Origin: Bacillus sp. SM2101
GTDB lineage: Bacteria > Bacillota > Bacilli > Bacillales > SM2101
Direction: 5' to 3'
Assembly (NCBI RefSeq): GCF_018588585.1
Contig: NZ_JAEUFG010000010.1
Span: 62,001-126,000 of the forward strand
Length of the DNA stretch: 64,000 nt
The notes under the pieces are model-generated. The model saw only the letters and a list, made by a program, of their open reading frames with translations, made no database searches and had not been told where the DNA came from. The position numbers and the translations under genes are program-made. Shown here in pieces: positions 17,071 to 26,544 of this stretch (positions within the stretch are counted from its first letter, which is position 1; each line of letters starts with the position of its first letter).

Positions 17071-17949
17071 ATGAATATTGATGCGTTAAAAATTTTTGTT
17101 ACAGTAGCAAAGTACAAAAACTTTTCTCGAGCTGCTGAACATTTAAACTTTTCACAACCGACTATTAGTTTACATATACGCAATTTAGAAGAAGAATTTA
17201 ACGAACAGCTTCTTTATCGTTCTCCAAAATATGTTGAATTAACAAAGGCTGGTAAAGTGTTGTATAGAAACGCAAACAAAATTTTAACATTGTATAGCAA
17301 TACGAAAGATGAAATTAACCATTTAAGTAATATTGTAAGTGGGAGCATAAAGATTGGAGCAAGTTATACAATTGGTGAATATTTATTACCAAAGTATTTA
17401 GCGCAGTTTACATCTGCGCACCCAGAGGTTGATATTGAAGTTGTGATTAAAAATACAGAAGAAATAACAGAATTAATAAGACAAGCTCGTTTGGATATTG
17501 GGCTGATAGAAGGTAAGATCGAAAACAATGATCTTGTTGTAAAGCCCTTTTTAGAGGATGAAATGGTTCTTGTTACATCTCCTTCATCACCAATCGCTTC
17601 GAAAGATAATATTTTACCAGCTCAGCTTAATAATCAAACTTGGATATTGCGAGAGATTGGCTCTGGAACTAGAGCATATAGTGATTATTTAATCAAGGAA
17701 TGGAATTTATCTATTATGCGCTCTTACATATTTAATTCAAGTCAAGGGATTAAGGAAGCGGTTCTGAATAATCTTGGCATTGCCATTTTGTCACATATTA
17801 TAGTGGAAAAAGAATTAGAACGTGGTGAACTCGTAGCGATTTCAATAAATAAAGCACATTTCACAAGAACGCTATCATTTATTCATCAAACCAATCATTC
17901 ATTTTCTATGGCTGAACAAGTTTTTGTGAATGAAATGCTAGAAAAATAA
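17071..17949 (+). CDS. LysR family transcriptional regulator (CysL/YeiE-like)
   Basis: A 292-residue LysR regulator: winged helix-turn-helix at residues 1-60 (FVTVAKYKNFSRAAEHLNFS, QPTISLHIRNLEEEF), linker helix, then a substrate-binding-like effector domain (GSIKIGASYTIGEYLLPKYL, DIGLIEGKI, REIGSGTRA). The GASYTIGEYLLP and GSGTR motifs are typical of the CysL/YwfK and YeiE branch. It is divergent from the YeiH-type gene, which it probably activates by binding their 200-bp shared intergenic region. Confidence 0.88.
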   Translation: MNIDALKIFVTVAKYKNFSRAAEHLNFSQPTISLHIRNLEEEFNEQLLYRSPKYVELTKAGKVLYRNANKILTLYSNTKDEINHLSNIVSGSIKIGASYTIGEYLLPKYLAQFTSAHPEVDIEVVIKNTEEITELIRQARLDIGLIEGKIENNDLVVKPFLEDEMVLVTSPSSPIASKDNILPAQLNNQTWILREIGSGTRAYSDYLIKEWNLSIMRSYIFNSSQGIKEAVLNNLGIAILSHIIVEKELERGELVAISINKAHFTRTLSFIHQTNHSFSMAEQVFVNEMLEK

Positions 17950-17971
17950 GAGCATGATCATTGTTCTTATA

Positions 17972-18020
17972 AAAGATATATCGGATTATCTAGTAGAAAT
18001 GATGATATATCTTTATTTTT
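17972..18020 (+). terminator. terminator of the LysR gene
   Basis: Stem AAAGATATATC / GATATATCTTT with a loop of about 21 bases, followed by ATTTTTG. Confidence 0.65.
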
Positions 18021-18051
18021 GTATAGAGTGTATTTATAATGTTTAACAAAT

Positions 18052-18079
18052 ACTAAACATTTAGTATTAAATGTTTAGT
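18052..18079 (+). promoter_or_regulatory. PadR-type operator
   Basis: Perfect inverted repeat ACTAAACATTTA / TAAATGTTTAGT with a 4-bp centre, 20 bp before the PadR start and just after a TATAAT at 18035-18040. Probably the autoregulatory site of the PadR repressor. Confidence 0.65.
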
Positions 18080-18098
18080 TAGATGAAGGAGTGATTAA

Positions 18099-18671
18099 AT
18101 GACACGAACAATGGTACTTGGGCTTCTTAAATCTAATGGACCAATGTCAGGTTACGAAATTCAACGAATGATGGAATCATCGAATACAGAAATGTGGGCA
18201 AACGTGAAACCTGCTTCCATTTACCATGCATTGAAAAAACTACAAAAAGAAGCAAAGGTTGAATTAGAGACAGTTGAACAAACAGGCTTAAGAACGAAGT
18301 CTATTTTTAGAATTACAACGAAAGGAGAAGCTGAATTAAATCGTTTACTCATTGAGTCATTGGCAACATCTTCGGTAGTATTTCCGACAGCTTTATATAC
18401 ATCGTTAACGTTTATAGACAATATATCAAATGATGAAATATTATTATCATTAGAAAAACAGAAAAACGAAGTCATTTATATTTATGAAACGATGAAGTCA
18501 GGCTATGCAGAGAAAGAAAAAATGTTTGGGTCTATACCTCATCAAGTGAAAATAATATTTGACAATATGTATAGCCAATGTGAATTGCAACTGAAATGTA
18601 TTAATGACATGATCGAGTTTGCAAGGGGAGGAGAAAAGAGTGATAAAGAACAAGCAAAAAACATCAAATAA
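18099..18671 (+). CDS. PadR family transcriptional regulator
   Basis: A 190-residue PadR-like repressor. The N-terminal winged helix is visible in VLGLLKSNGPMSGYEIQRMM and VKPASIYHALKKLQKEAKVE (residues of about 5-60), and the C-terminal half is the helical dimerisation domain. Such proteins repress neighbouring transporters and let go on binding the compound exported. Its 3' end overlaps the MFS gene by 32 bp, so the two are translationally coupled. Confidence 0.88.
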   Translation: MTRTMVLGLLKSNGPMSGYEIQRMMESSNTEMWANVKPASIYHALKKLQKEAKVELETVEQTGLRTKSIFRITTKGEAELNRLLIESLATSSVVFPTALYTSLTFIDNISNDEILLSLEKQKNEVIYIYETMKSGYAEKEKMFGSIPHQVKIIFDNMYSQCELQLKCINDMIEFARGGEKSDKEQAKNIK

Positions 18672-19836
18672 AACAGTGCTATTCATCGTGTCAATTGCGA
18701 TATTTACAGATATGTTAATGTATGGTTTAGTTGTACCATTTCTGCCGATTTATGCTACTGATCTAGGAGCATCTCAATCCTTCGTAGGTATATTGTTTGC
18801 TAGTTATGCTATTGCTTTATTTATAGCTACCCCATTTTCTGGAGCCTTCGCAGATCGAATTGGAAGGAAAAAAATGATTACAATAGGGTTACTAGGCTTA
18901 GGGGTAACTACAATAGTATTTGCTATGTCTACATCATTGTGGCTCCTTGTTATTGCACGTGCTTTGCAAGGAGTTGCAGCCTCAATTCCTTGGTCTGCAG
19001 GGCTTGCGTTTGTTGCGGATGTTTTCCCAAGTGAAGAACGGGGGAAAGCGATGGGAATAGCCATATCAGGCCAATCAGCTGGTGTATTATTTGGCCCTTT
19101 ATTTGGAGGCTGGCTTTTTGAATTGGGTGGATATAAGTTGCCTTTTTTTGTGGCAGGTGGGATTAGCTTATTGACTGCACTTCTTAGCTTTTTTTGTCTT
19201 CGGAGTATAACAGAGACAAAATCTGAGCGGTTCGTCTCATCTTTTGGCATACTTCGTCAAAGACAAATTCTTATTATCGCAGGAATCGCAGCAATAGGTG
19301 CAGCAGTTTTTGCGAGTATTGAGCCAACTTTACCGATACACATAACAAATAACTTACATGCCTCGCCAGGAATGATTGGATTACTCTTCGTTATCCCACC
19401 ACTAGCTTATGGAATAATAGCACCTATTATTGGGATTTTGTCTACTAAAATAGGACATGTGAAATCGGTCATGTTAGGTATTGTACTAGTTGCAGTTGTA
19501 TTACCGTTAAATGCTCTGCCTCAATCCATCGGGTATCAAGCTGTCACACTTGCCTTGTTAGGTGTTAGCCTTGGAATCGTACTCACACCAGCTCTTCCTA
19601 AATTGGCTGATATATCAGAACAAGCCGGTGTTACTTCACAAGGTATCATATTCGCAGTCTTCAATACTGCATATTCGTTTGGTATGATTGTTGGTCCATT
19701 AATAGCAAGCTTATTGACTGCATCCTTTGGACTTACGATCGCCTATGCAATGTTAAGTATTCTCTTCATTATATACTTAATTCCTTTATACAAACTTTCA
19801 AATACTCATTCTAAAGAGGTTAATACACATGAATAA
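18640..19836 (+). CDS. MFS drug/metabolite exporter
   Basis: A 398-residue major facilitator protein with twelve predicted helices. The loop 2-3 motif A reads GAFADRIGRKKM, and motif C of drug/proton antiporters is recognisable in SGQSAGVLFGPLFGGWLFE. The start is GTG 18640 behind GGGGAGGAG; an in-frame ATG at 18619 lies upstream of that site. It overlaps the PadR gene, suggesting PadR-controlled efflux of a toxic or signalling compound. The substrate is unknown. Confidence 0.87.
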   Translation: MIKNKQKTSNKTVLFIVSIAIFTDMLMYGLVVPFLPIYATDLGASQSFVGILFASYAIALFIATPFSGAFADRIGRKKMITIGLLGLGVTTIVFAMSTSLWLLVIARALQGVAASIPWSAGLAFVADVFPSEERGKAMGIAISGQSAGVLFGPLFGGWLFELGGYKLPFFVAGGISLLTALLSFFCLRSITETKSERFVSSFGILRQRQILIIAGIAAIGAAVFASIEPTLPIHITNNLHASPGMIGLLFVIPPLAYGIIAPIIGILSTKIGHVKSVMLGIVLVAVVLPLNALPQSIGYQAVTLALLGVSLGIVLTPALPKLADISEQAGVTSQGIIFAVFNTAYSFGMIVGPLIASLLTASFGLTIAYAMLSILFIIYLIPLYKLSNTHSKEVNTHE

Positions 19837-19848
19837 GAGGGAGAACGG

Positions 19849-20271
19849 ATGAGTTATTCAAAGGTATTAAGCGAGTTTAATATAATAGAAGGTCACGAAA
19901 ATGAACATCATATTATTATTCAGGTAACCAAAAAGAACCTTCCTTCACATTGTCCGTATTGTCTGTCCTTGGCTAACTTATATAAATATGGAACTAGAAA
20001 ACAAATGATTGTCGATATCCCTATTCGTTCAAAACAAGTAATTTTAGAGATTAACAGGAAAAGATACAAGTGTAAAGAATGCTTTACAAGCTTTTGGGAA
20101 CCTTTAGAAAGTGTTGATCAAAAAAGACTGATGACGACAAGGCTTGTGAGATTTATAGAATGGGAGACCATGAAGAATAAATTTATAGACGTCGCTAGAG
20201 CAATAGGGGTGAATGAGAAAACGGTGAGGAACGTCCATAAAGATTATGTCAAAAACAAAGAGACTCATTAG
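19849..20271 (+). CDS. truncated ISL3-type transposase, N-terminal DNA-binding part only
   Basis: A 140-residue protein equal to the N-terminal part of ISL3-family transposases: a four-cysteine zinc finger (CPYC near residue 38 and CKEC near 76), the RKQMIVDIPIRSKQVILEINRKRY-like strands, and a helix-turn-helix (VARAIGVNEKTVRNVHKDYV). The DDE catalytic domain of the full enzyme, about 400 residues, is missing, and no continuation was found downstream. It has a good ribosome site (GAGGGAGAACGG) and starts 13 bp after the MFS gene, so it may be expressed from the PadR-MFS operon. It is either a remnant or a domesticated DNA-binding protein. Confidence 0.7.
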   Translation: MSYSKVLSEFNIIEGHENEHHIIIQVTKKNLPSHCPYCLSLANLYKYGTRKQMIVDIPIRSKQVILEINRKRYKCKECFTSFWEPLESVDQKRLMTTRLVRFIEWETMKNKFIDVARAIGVNEKTVRNVHKDYVKNKETH

Positions 20272-20336
20272 CAAAAAGGATGAAAGGTGATCCTGGAGAT
20301 TATATAGTATCTGACAAAGCAAATTATTATTTTAAG

Positions 20337-20457
20337 AAGGCTTTTTTCTTTAATGAGACTACTATATACATCAACAATAATATTATGAAATTGACCTCAA
20401 TATAAATGAACGCTTTGTTTATACGTATTTTTTTCGTAGTACAATGCGAAAACAGCC
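20337..20457 (-). repeat. 165-bp dispersed element, copy 4 (degenerate, inverted)
   Basis: Left end GAAGGCTTTTTTCTTTAATG and right end ACAATGCGAAAACAGCC are the inverted termini. The centre is shortened. It lies between the transposase fragment and the YesL gene. Confidence 0.5.
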
Positions 20458-20625
20458 AATAAATAGATTATAAATACTTACTCCCAATGTGAAAATAACT
20501 ACGAGGTTTAAGAATAAATAGAGGCATAAATATTGCTTTACAGAACTTGAAATGCTAATGGAAAGGTATAACTACTTAATTATCGTAGATTATACCTTCT
20601 TAGTTTAATAGCAAGTATTGATATA

Positions 20626-20658
20626 GGTAACTAACTTAAATGTACTAAGTTAGTTACC
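20626..20658 (-). terminator. terminator overlapping the end of the YesL gene
   Basis: Perfect 13-bp stem GGTAACTAACTTA / TAAGTTAGTTACC; the right arm includes the last two codons and the stop of the YesL gene. A second, weaker stem (AAGGTATAA / TTATACCTT) lies at about 20565-20600. Confidence 0.65.
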
Positions 20659-21249
20659 TTCTATAACATCTGAAAAATTTCTAGAAGCAATCCAGGTGAT
20701 CAAGTAGCTTAATAAACTACCGCTGAAAAAAATGATGAACCCTGGAAAGGCACTTGAAATGAAGTATATGCCAATTACTCCAAGTGCCATCATAATCGTT
20801 CTAATCGGATGTAGGATGCCTATAGAAAATGCACGTTGAATATATTGGAATATATTTAATTCATAATGAGCATATATTGGAAATAGATTTAGAATCGTAA
20901 TGATAAACAATGCAGTAAGTAACAATGTACTTCCAAGTAAGATTATACCTAAAGCACTATTAAGCGACTTCACGTATACAAAATCTACGTATAACCCAAA
21001 TCCTAAGATAATTAGTAAAAAACCTAACATATTTGCCTTCAAGAAATCACTTCGAAAATAACTCCAAAAAGTCTTGAAAATAGGGATGTCTATATCGCCT
21101 TGAATCCACTTTCTGGAAATAGAGAACATCGCGGTTGTCGCAGGGAATACACCCAAAAAAACTAAACCAACTAATGAAAATAAAATCCAATAAAGATTAA
21201 GTAGTAAGAACCGTGTAATCCACTCGGTTATCGTATAGATCCTGTCCAT
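20650..21249 (-). CDS. YesL family (DUF624) membrane protein
   Basis: A 199-residue protein with five or six predicted membrane helices, matching YesL in length. Characteristic parts are the N-terminal ITRFLLLNLYWILFSLVGLVFLGVFPATTAM and the FPIYAHYELN segment. YesL proteins are usually found beside sugar ABC transporters and may regulate their assembly. Here it stands alone, and the nearest sugar transporter is 7 kb away. The function is unknown. Confidence 0.85.
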   Translation of the reverse strand: MDRIYTITEWITRFLLLNLYWILFSLVGLVFLGVFPATTAMFSISRKWIQGDIDIPIFKTFWSYFRSDFLKANMLGFLLIILGFGLYVDFVYVKSLNSALGIILLGSTLLLTALFIITILNLFPIYAHYELNIFQYIQRAFSIGILHPIRTIMMALGVIGIYFISSAFPGFIIFFSGSLLSYLITWIASRNFSDVIEGN

Positions 21250-21269
21250 GTATGTAACCCTCTTTCTTC

Positions 21270-21369
21270 AAGGCTGTTTTCGCTTTGATGGTTGTTAAAA
21301 TACGTATACTACTTTTCTTCCACAAAGTGATGAGAAAAAGCAATCACCAAATAATCGAGAAGAGCCTTC
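21270..21369 (+). repeat. 165-bp dispersed element, copy 5 (internally deleted)
   Basis: Clear left end AAGGCTGTTTTCGCTTTGAT and right end TCGAGAAGAGCCTT, but only about 100 bp long. It lies between the YesL gene and the oligopeptide transporter operon. Confidence 0.65.
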
Positions 21370-21631
21370 TTTAAAAATCAGTCAAAATCCAATAATTTTT
21401 GTACATATTCTTTAGTATAGATTTTCAACCTTTAATCAGTCAATAAACAGAAATTTCAGCATAAAAAAAGAGTTCTCTTACGATAGTCAATAATTAATTG
21501 AGAATTCTCTTATAGTAATAAAATAAAGAAAATACTTGTAATAGAGACGTAATTGTAATAACAAATAAAAACTCAGAATAGTATAAAAGTAGCAATTGTA
21601 GTTACCTAGAGTAGGAAGGTGAAACTATTAA

Positions 21632-22612
21632 ATGTCAACGTTATTGGAAGTGAAAAATTTAAAGACATACTTCTTTCGTAAAAAGAAAGCTATTCCAGCA
21701 GTTGATGGGGTTGATATAAAAATTAATAAAGGAGAAACAGTAGCCTTAGTTGGCGAATCTGGTTCAGGTAAGAGTATAACATCGCTATCGATTATGAGAC
21801 TAGTTCCGAGTCCTGGCGGAAAAATAGTGGATGGTCAAATTCTTTATGACGGAAAAGATCTGGTGGAAATACCAGAAAAAGAGATGTTGAAAGTGCGAGG
21901 GAATGACATTTCAATGATTTTCCAAGAGCCGATGACATCATTAAATCCTGTGTTAAAAATTGGTGAACAAATAACGGAAGTTTTAATCTACCATCAAAAA
22001 ATGTCAAAGGCTGAAGCAAGAATTAAGGCAATCGAATTATTAGATATGGTTGGTTTTTCTCGAGCAGCTGAAATCATAGATGAATACCCTCATAGATTAT
22101 CAGGAGGGATGAGACAAAGAGTAATGATTGCAATGGCTATGAGCTGTAATCCTAAGTTATTAATAGCGGACGAACCTACAACTGCATTAGATGTTACTAT
22201 TCAAGCGCAAATATTAGATTTAATGAGAAATTTAAGCAAAAAATTTAACACTTCAATTCTATTAATTACACATGATTTAGGTGTTGTTTCAGATATAGCA
22301 GATAGAGTTGTAGTGATGTATTGCGGCCAAGTTGTTGAGGAAGCAAATGTAGAGGAATTATTTGATAATCCACTTCACCCATATACTGAAGGTCTAATTA
22401 ATTCTGTACCTTCCATAGATGGGGAAATAACACGCTTACAATCAATTGAAGGGACTGTTCCCTCCCCAGAGCACTTACCGAAAGGCTGTCGTTTTGCACC
22501 ACGTTGTTCAAAGGCATTTGACCAATGCTTTAACGAGATACCCTTATTAACGAAAAAAGGTTCCAGATCTGTACGCTGTTTTTTACATGAAGAAGAGGAG
22601 GAAGGAGTATGA
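21632..22612 (+). CDS. oligopeptide ABC transporter ATP-binding protein (DppD/OppD type)
   Basis: A 326-residue ABC ATPase. Walker A is GESGSGKS (near residue 40), the Q-loop MIFQEPMTSLNP, the signature LSGGMRQR, Walker B LLIADEPTTALD and the H-loop ITHD. The C-terminal oligopeptide-transporter extension carries the cysteine cluster CRFAPRCSKAFDQC, a putative iron-sulfur ligand set. It opens a five-gene operon and overlaps the next gene by 4 bp. Confidence 0.93.
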   Translation: MSTLLEVKNLKTYFFRKKKAIPAVDGVDIKINKGETVALVGESGSGKSITSLSIMRLVPSPGGKIVDGQILYDGKDLVEIPEKEMLKVRGNDISMIFQEPMTSLNPVLKIGEQITEVLIYHQKMSKAEARIKAIELLDMVGFSRAAEIIDEYPHRLSGGMRQRVMIAMAMSCNPKLLIADEPTTALDVTIQAQILDLMRNLSKKFNTSILLITHDLGVVSDIADRVVVMYCGQVVEEANVEELFDNPLHPYTEGLINSVPSIDGEITRLQSIEGTVPSPEHLPKGCRFAPRCSKAFDQCFNEIPLLTKKGSRSVRCFLHEEEEEGV

Positions 22613-23631
22613 GTGTAACATCAGTTGAAAAAAGCGAAGCGGTTCAAAACGAACAAACATCACCAATACTTCAGTTACACAACTTAAAAAAACACTTTCC
22701 TATAAAGAGTGGCATTTTACAAAGAACAGCAGGTCACTTAAAAGCAGTTGATGGGATAAGTTTTTCCATTAACAAGGGAGAAACAATAGGCATAGTAGGC
22801 GAATCTGGTTGTGGAAAGTCTACAATTGGTCGTACAGTAATTAGACTGTATGAACCTACAGATGGAAAAATCATATTTAAAGGTCAAGATATTTCACATA
22901 TGCGTGAAAATGAATTAAGGCAAAGTGTTCGGAAAGATATCCAAATGATATTCCAAGACCCATATGCTTCATTAAATCCAAGAAAAACACTTCGTTCAAT
23001 ATTAAGAGAACCTTTGAAAATCCACAACTTGTATAGTGGAAAAGAACGTGATGAATATATTGGTCAATTATTAGAAAAGGTGGGTTTAAATTCTTCCTAT
23101 ATAAATCGTTATCCGCATGAATTTTCAGGTGGACAGCGTCAACGTATTGGGATTGCTAGAGCCATTGCATTACATCCAGATTTAATAATCGCTGATGAAG
23201 CTGTTTCGGCATTAGATGTATCTGTACAAGCCCAAATCATCAACTTATTAGAGGATTTGCAAGAAGAATTTGGCTTAACTTATATCTTTATTTCACATGA
23301 TCTAAGTGTTGTTAGACATATAAGCGATAGAGTTGGAGTAATGTACTTAGGGAACTTAATGGAGCTAGCACCCAAAAACAACTTATATTCAGAACCACTT
23401 CATCCATATACACAAGCCTTACTATCTGCTGTACCCGTAACAAAGAATAAGGGAACTGTTCCAAAGGAAAGAATCGTTCTACAAGGGGATTTGCCAAGCC
23501 CGGCTAATCCACCGGCAGGTTGTGTATTTCATACGAGGTGTCCGGCAGCAAAAGATGAATGCAGCAAGATTGTACCTCAAATAAATGAAGTGAAAAAAGA
23601 TCATTTTGTTGCATGCCACTTATATAAATAA
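22609..23631 (+). CDS. oligopeptide ABC transporter ATP-binding protein (DppF/OppF type)
   Basis: A 340-residue second ATPase subunit. Walker A is GESGCGKS, the signature FSGGQRQR, Walker B LIIADEAVSALD (Glu-Ala in place of the more common Glu-Pro) and the H-loop ISHD. The extension has CVFHTRCPAAKDEC, matching the cysteine cluster of the partner. It forms an ATPase heterodimer with the preceding protein. Confidence 0.93.
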   Translation: MSVTSVEKSEAVQNEQTSPILQLHNLKKHFPIKSGILQRTAGHLKAVDGISFSINKGETIGIVGESGCGKSTIGRTVIRLYEPTDGKIIFKGQDISHMRENELRQSVRKDIQMIFQDPYASLNPRKTLRSILREPLKIHNLYSGKERDEYIGQLLEKVGLNSSYINRYPHEFSGGQRQRIGIARAIALHPDLIIADEAVSALDVSVQAQIINLLEDLQEEFGLTYIFISHDLSVVRHISDRVGVMYLGNLMELAPKNNLYSEPLHPYTQALLSAVPVTKNKGTVPKERIVLQGDLPSPANPPAGCVFHTRCPAAKDECSKIVPQINEVKKDHFVACHLYK

Positions 23632-23724
23632 GTTTAGGGACACAAATTCTTGGAAGGGGGGAGATAAGATTTAATAAATAATTCAAGTCATGACTTTAAT
23701 TAATTCTTAGGGGGGAGTAAAAAC

Positions 23725-25437
23725 GTGAAATTGAGTAAATCAAATTGGCTTTTATTAAGTCTAATGTTAGTATTTGCACTATTTTTAGCAGCGTGTGGAA
23801 ATGAAGCAGATGAGCCATCTACTGCGCAAAAAGATCCAGTAACAACAAGTGATGGTGAAGGCGAAGAGGAAGAGGAAGAGGAAGTAGAAGAAACTGAAGA
23901 ACCAGCAACAACTAATGAACCACAATCTGGTGGGACGTTAATTATGGGCTCTATAGGCGGTCCAACTTTATTTAATTCCATCTACTCTCAAGACGCTTCA
24001 AGTGGAGATATTCAAAATCTTATTTTCTCTTCACCAGTTATTGCTAACCCTAACCTTGAAGTGGAATATGATTTAGCAACAGATATTCAAAGCTCTGAAG
24101 ATGGCTTAACAGTTACTGTAACACTTAGAGATGATGTAAAGTTTCATGATGGTGAGCCACTTACCGCAGATGACTTAGTATTCACATACAGTATTCCTAT
24201 AAGTGATGAATATATTGGTCCGCGAGGTGGAGATTTTGAATCAATAGAAAGCATTACAAAAATCGATGAATATACTGTTGAATTTAAACTAAATGAAGTA
24301 AATGTAGGGTTTATTCCAACAACATTAAACTACCAGGTTTTACCTGAACATATATTAAAAGATGTACCGATTGCAGAATTAGGCTCACATGAGTTCAATA
24401 CGAAAAATCCCATTGGTTCAGGACCTTTTATTTTTGATGAGTGGAGAGACGGAGAGTACGTGAAAGTTGTGCGGAACGATGATTACTTTTTAGGTGCGCC
24501 TTATCTTGAAGAGATCATTTACAAAATTGTTCCTGATCAAAATGCGTTACTAGCACAACTTCAAGCGGGAGATGTGGACTATTACCCTTCTGTTCCAGAA
24601 AGTGAAATTGACACGGTAAAGGGATGGGCTGATAGTGCTGGCGTTGTCATTGAAGATGGTCTTGGATTACAGTATAACTTTATTGCTTATAACCAACAAA
24701 ATGAGATGTTTCAAGACAAAAGAGTTCGTCAAGCACTTACGCATGCTGTAGACCGTGAAGGTATTATTGCAGCAGTGTTGAATGGTGGAGGACAAATAGC
24801 ACACGTACCAGAAAGCCCATTATCATGGGCATATAGTGATGATGTTCCAGTATTTGAGTATGACCCTGAAAAAGCGAAGCAATTATTAGCAGAAGCTGGA
24901 TGGGAGGATACTGATGGTGATGGATTCTTAGATAAAGATGGTAAAAAGTTTGCATTTGAAGTTAAAACGAACCAAGGTAATAAAATTAGAGAAGATATAA
25001 CAGTTATTCTAAAACAACAATTAGAAGAAATTGGTATTGAAGTAACACCAAATATTATGGAATTCAGTGCTTTTGTTACATCCATTACCGCTCCTAACTG
25101 GGATTATGATGCGCTAATATTAGGTTGGCTTCTAAACACATTCCCAGATCTAAATGAAATTTACCACTCAAGTCAAAGAGAACAAGGGATGAACTTTGTT
25201 TGGTATTCAAACCCTGAATTGGATATTTTATTAGAAGAAGCAAAATCACTAACTGATAGAGATGAATATAAGGATGCATATGCTGAAATTTACAAAATTG
25301 TTGCGGAAGACCAACCTTACACATTCTTGTATTATCCTACAAGATATCAAGCCATTCCTTCAAACTTACAAGATTATACCTTCCACTCAAGGCTTGATGT
25401 ATATCATCCATATAAATGGTGGTTAAAACAGGAATAA
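23725..25437 (+). CDS. oligopeptide ABC transporter substrate-binding lipoprotein (family 5)
   Basis: A 570-residue SBP family 5 protein, GTG start behind GGGGGGAG. Lipobox LAAC at residues 21-24 is followed by an unusually acidic linker with seven consecutive glutamates, then the mature domain (SGGTLIMGSIGGPTLFN, VTLRDDVKFHDGEPLTADDL, NPIGSGPFIFDEW, VRQALTHAVDREGII). It binds peptides or similar ligands outside the cell. The upstream 94-bp gap contains a second Shine-Dalgarno-like GGAAGGGGGGAG without a reading frame. A hairpin follows the gene. Confidence 0.92.
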   Translation: MKLSKSNWLLLSLMLVFALFLAACGNEADEPSTAQKDPVTTSDGEGEEEEEEEVEETEEPATTNEPQSGGTLIMGSIGGPTLFNSIYSQDASSGDIQNLIFSSPVIANPNLEVEYDLATDIQSSEDGLTVTVTLRDDVKFHDGEPLTADDLVFTYSIPISDEYIGPRGGDFESIESITKIDEYTVEFKLNEVNVGFIPTTLNYQVLPEHILKDVPIAELGSHEFNTKNPIGSGPFIFDEWRDGEYVKVVRNDDYFLGAPYLEEIIYKIVPDQNALLAQLQAGDVDYYPSVPESEIDTVKGWADSAGVVIEDGLGLQYNFIAYNQQNEMFQDKRVRQALTHAVDREGIIAAVLNGGGQIAHVPESPLSWAYSDDVPVFEYDPEKAKQLLAEAGWEDTDGDGFLDKDGKKFAFEVKTNQGNKIREDITVILKQQLEEIGIEVTPNIMEFSAFVTSITAPNWDYDALILGWLLNTFPDLNEIYHSSQREQGMNFVWYSNPELDILLEEAKSLTDRDEYKDAYAEIYKIVAEDQPYTFLYYPTRYQAIPSNLQDYTFHSRLDVYHPYKWWLKQE

Positions 25438-25455
25438 ACAATTATTTCGATTAAA

Positions 25456-25480
25456 AGAGGGGTGGGCTTCCCTCCCCTTT
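25456..25480 (+). terminator. intra-operon hairpin after the binding-protein gene
   Basis: GC-rich stem AGGGGTGGG / CCCTCCCCT (one mismatch) then TTATTATTATT. Probably partial termination, as also seen in the sugar transporter operon. Confidence 0.65.
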
Positions 25481-25579
25481 ATTATTATTGAAGGCAAAGT
25501 ATTATACAAATTGTAAAATTTAATAATACTTTAATGATAGATATAGAGATTATGTATGAAAAGGAGAGGGAGGTGCAAC

Positions 25580-26533
25580 TTGTTAGCATATATCGTCCGT
25601 AGGCTCTTCATGACTATTCCCTTGTTGTTAGGTATAACAATTATTTCTTTTGTCATTATCCAAATGGCTCCTGGAGACCCTACTGCCTTGTTAATAGACC
25701 CAAGTATTAGCCCGGCTGATAAAGCAAAAATGATAGAAAATTACGGTTTGAACGACCCTATTCATGTCCAATATTTAAAGTGGGTTGGAAATATGTTACA
25801 AGGAGACTTCGGAACATCTTTACTAAAAAAAGGAACTCCAGTATCTGAAATGATCATGAACAGACTACCTAATACTCTATTGTTAATGCTTGTAGCTACA
25901 GTGTTAGCGTTTTTAATATCAATCCCATTAGGTGTTTACTCAGCTACGAGGCCTTATTCAAAATTAGATTATGGAATTACAGTAACTTCTTTTTTAGGAC
26001 TTGCTACTCCAAATTTCTGGTTAGGACTTATTTTGATTATGTTTTTTTCGGTAAAACTTGGCTGGTTTCCTACCGGTGGTGTTGCGAATCTCACAGGTCC
26101 GTCAGGTTTATGGGACCGCATTCATCATTTAATATTACCTGCATTCGTGTTAGCTTCAGCAGATATGGCTAGTTTAACAAGGTATACACGTTCAAGTATG
26201 ATTGATGTAACGAAACAAGACTATATGAGAACTGCACGGGCAAAAGGGTTAAAGAGAGGTACGGTTATATATAAACACGGTTTACGGAACGGCTTAACAC
26301 CAGTTATTACTATTTTTGGAGTTATGCTGCCGACATTTATCGGTGGATCAGTTATAGTTGAACAAGTTTTTGCTTGGCCTGGTCTTGGTCGTTTATTTTT
26401 TGAATCAGCATTTAAAAGAGACTATCCAGTTATTATGGCATTAACTGTTTTATCTGCCGTTTTAGTTATTATTGGTAATATGATAGCAGACATATTATAT
26501 GCGGTCTTTGATCCACGGATTGAGTATAAATAG
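25580..26533 (+). CDS. oligopeptide ABC transporter permease (DppB/OppB type)
   Basis: A 317-residue permease with six predicted helices. The start is TTG 25580, behind GGGAGGTG; the ATG at 25556 lies upstream of that site. Typical parts are the N-terminal [25 protein letters not shown] and the ATPase-contact loop [20 protein letters not shown]. It pairs with the next permease. Confidence 0.92.
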   Translation: MLAYIVRRLFMTIPLLLGITIISFVIIQMAPGDPTALLIDPSISPADKAKMIENYGLNDPIHVQYLKWVGNMLQGDFGTSLLKKGTPVSEMIMNRLPNTLLLMLVATVLAFLISIPLGVYSATRPYSKLDYGITVTSFLGLATPNFWLGLILIMFFSVKLGWFPTGGVANLTGPSGLWDRIHHLILPAFVLASADMASLTRYTRSSMIDVTKQDYMRTARAKGLKRGTVIYKHGLRNGLTPVITIFGVMLPTFIGGSVIVEQVFAWPGLGRLFFESAFKRDYPVIMALTVLSAVLVIIGNMIADILYAVFDPRIEYK

Positions 26534-26544
26534 GGGGGATTATC

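Noticed and set aside
18804..19250. 148-codon minus-strand ORF
   Set aside because: Shadow of the MFS exporter gene, without ribosome site.
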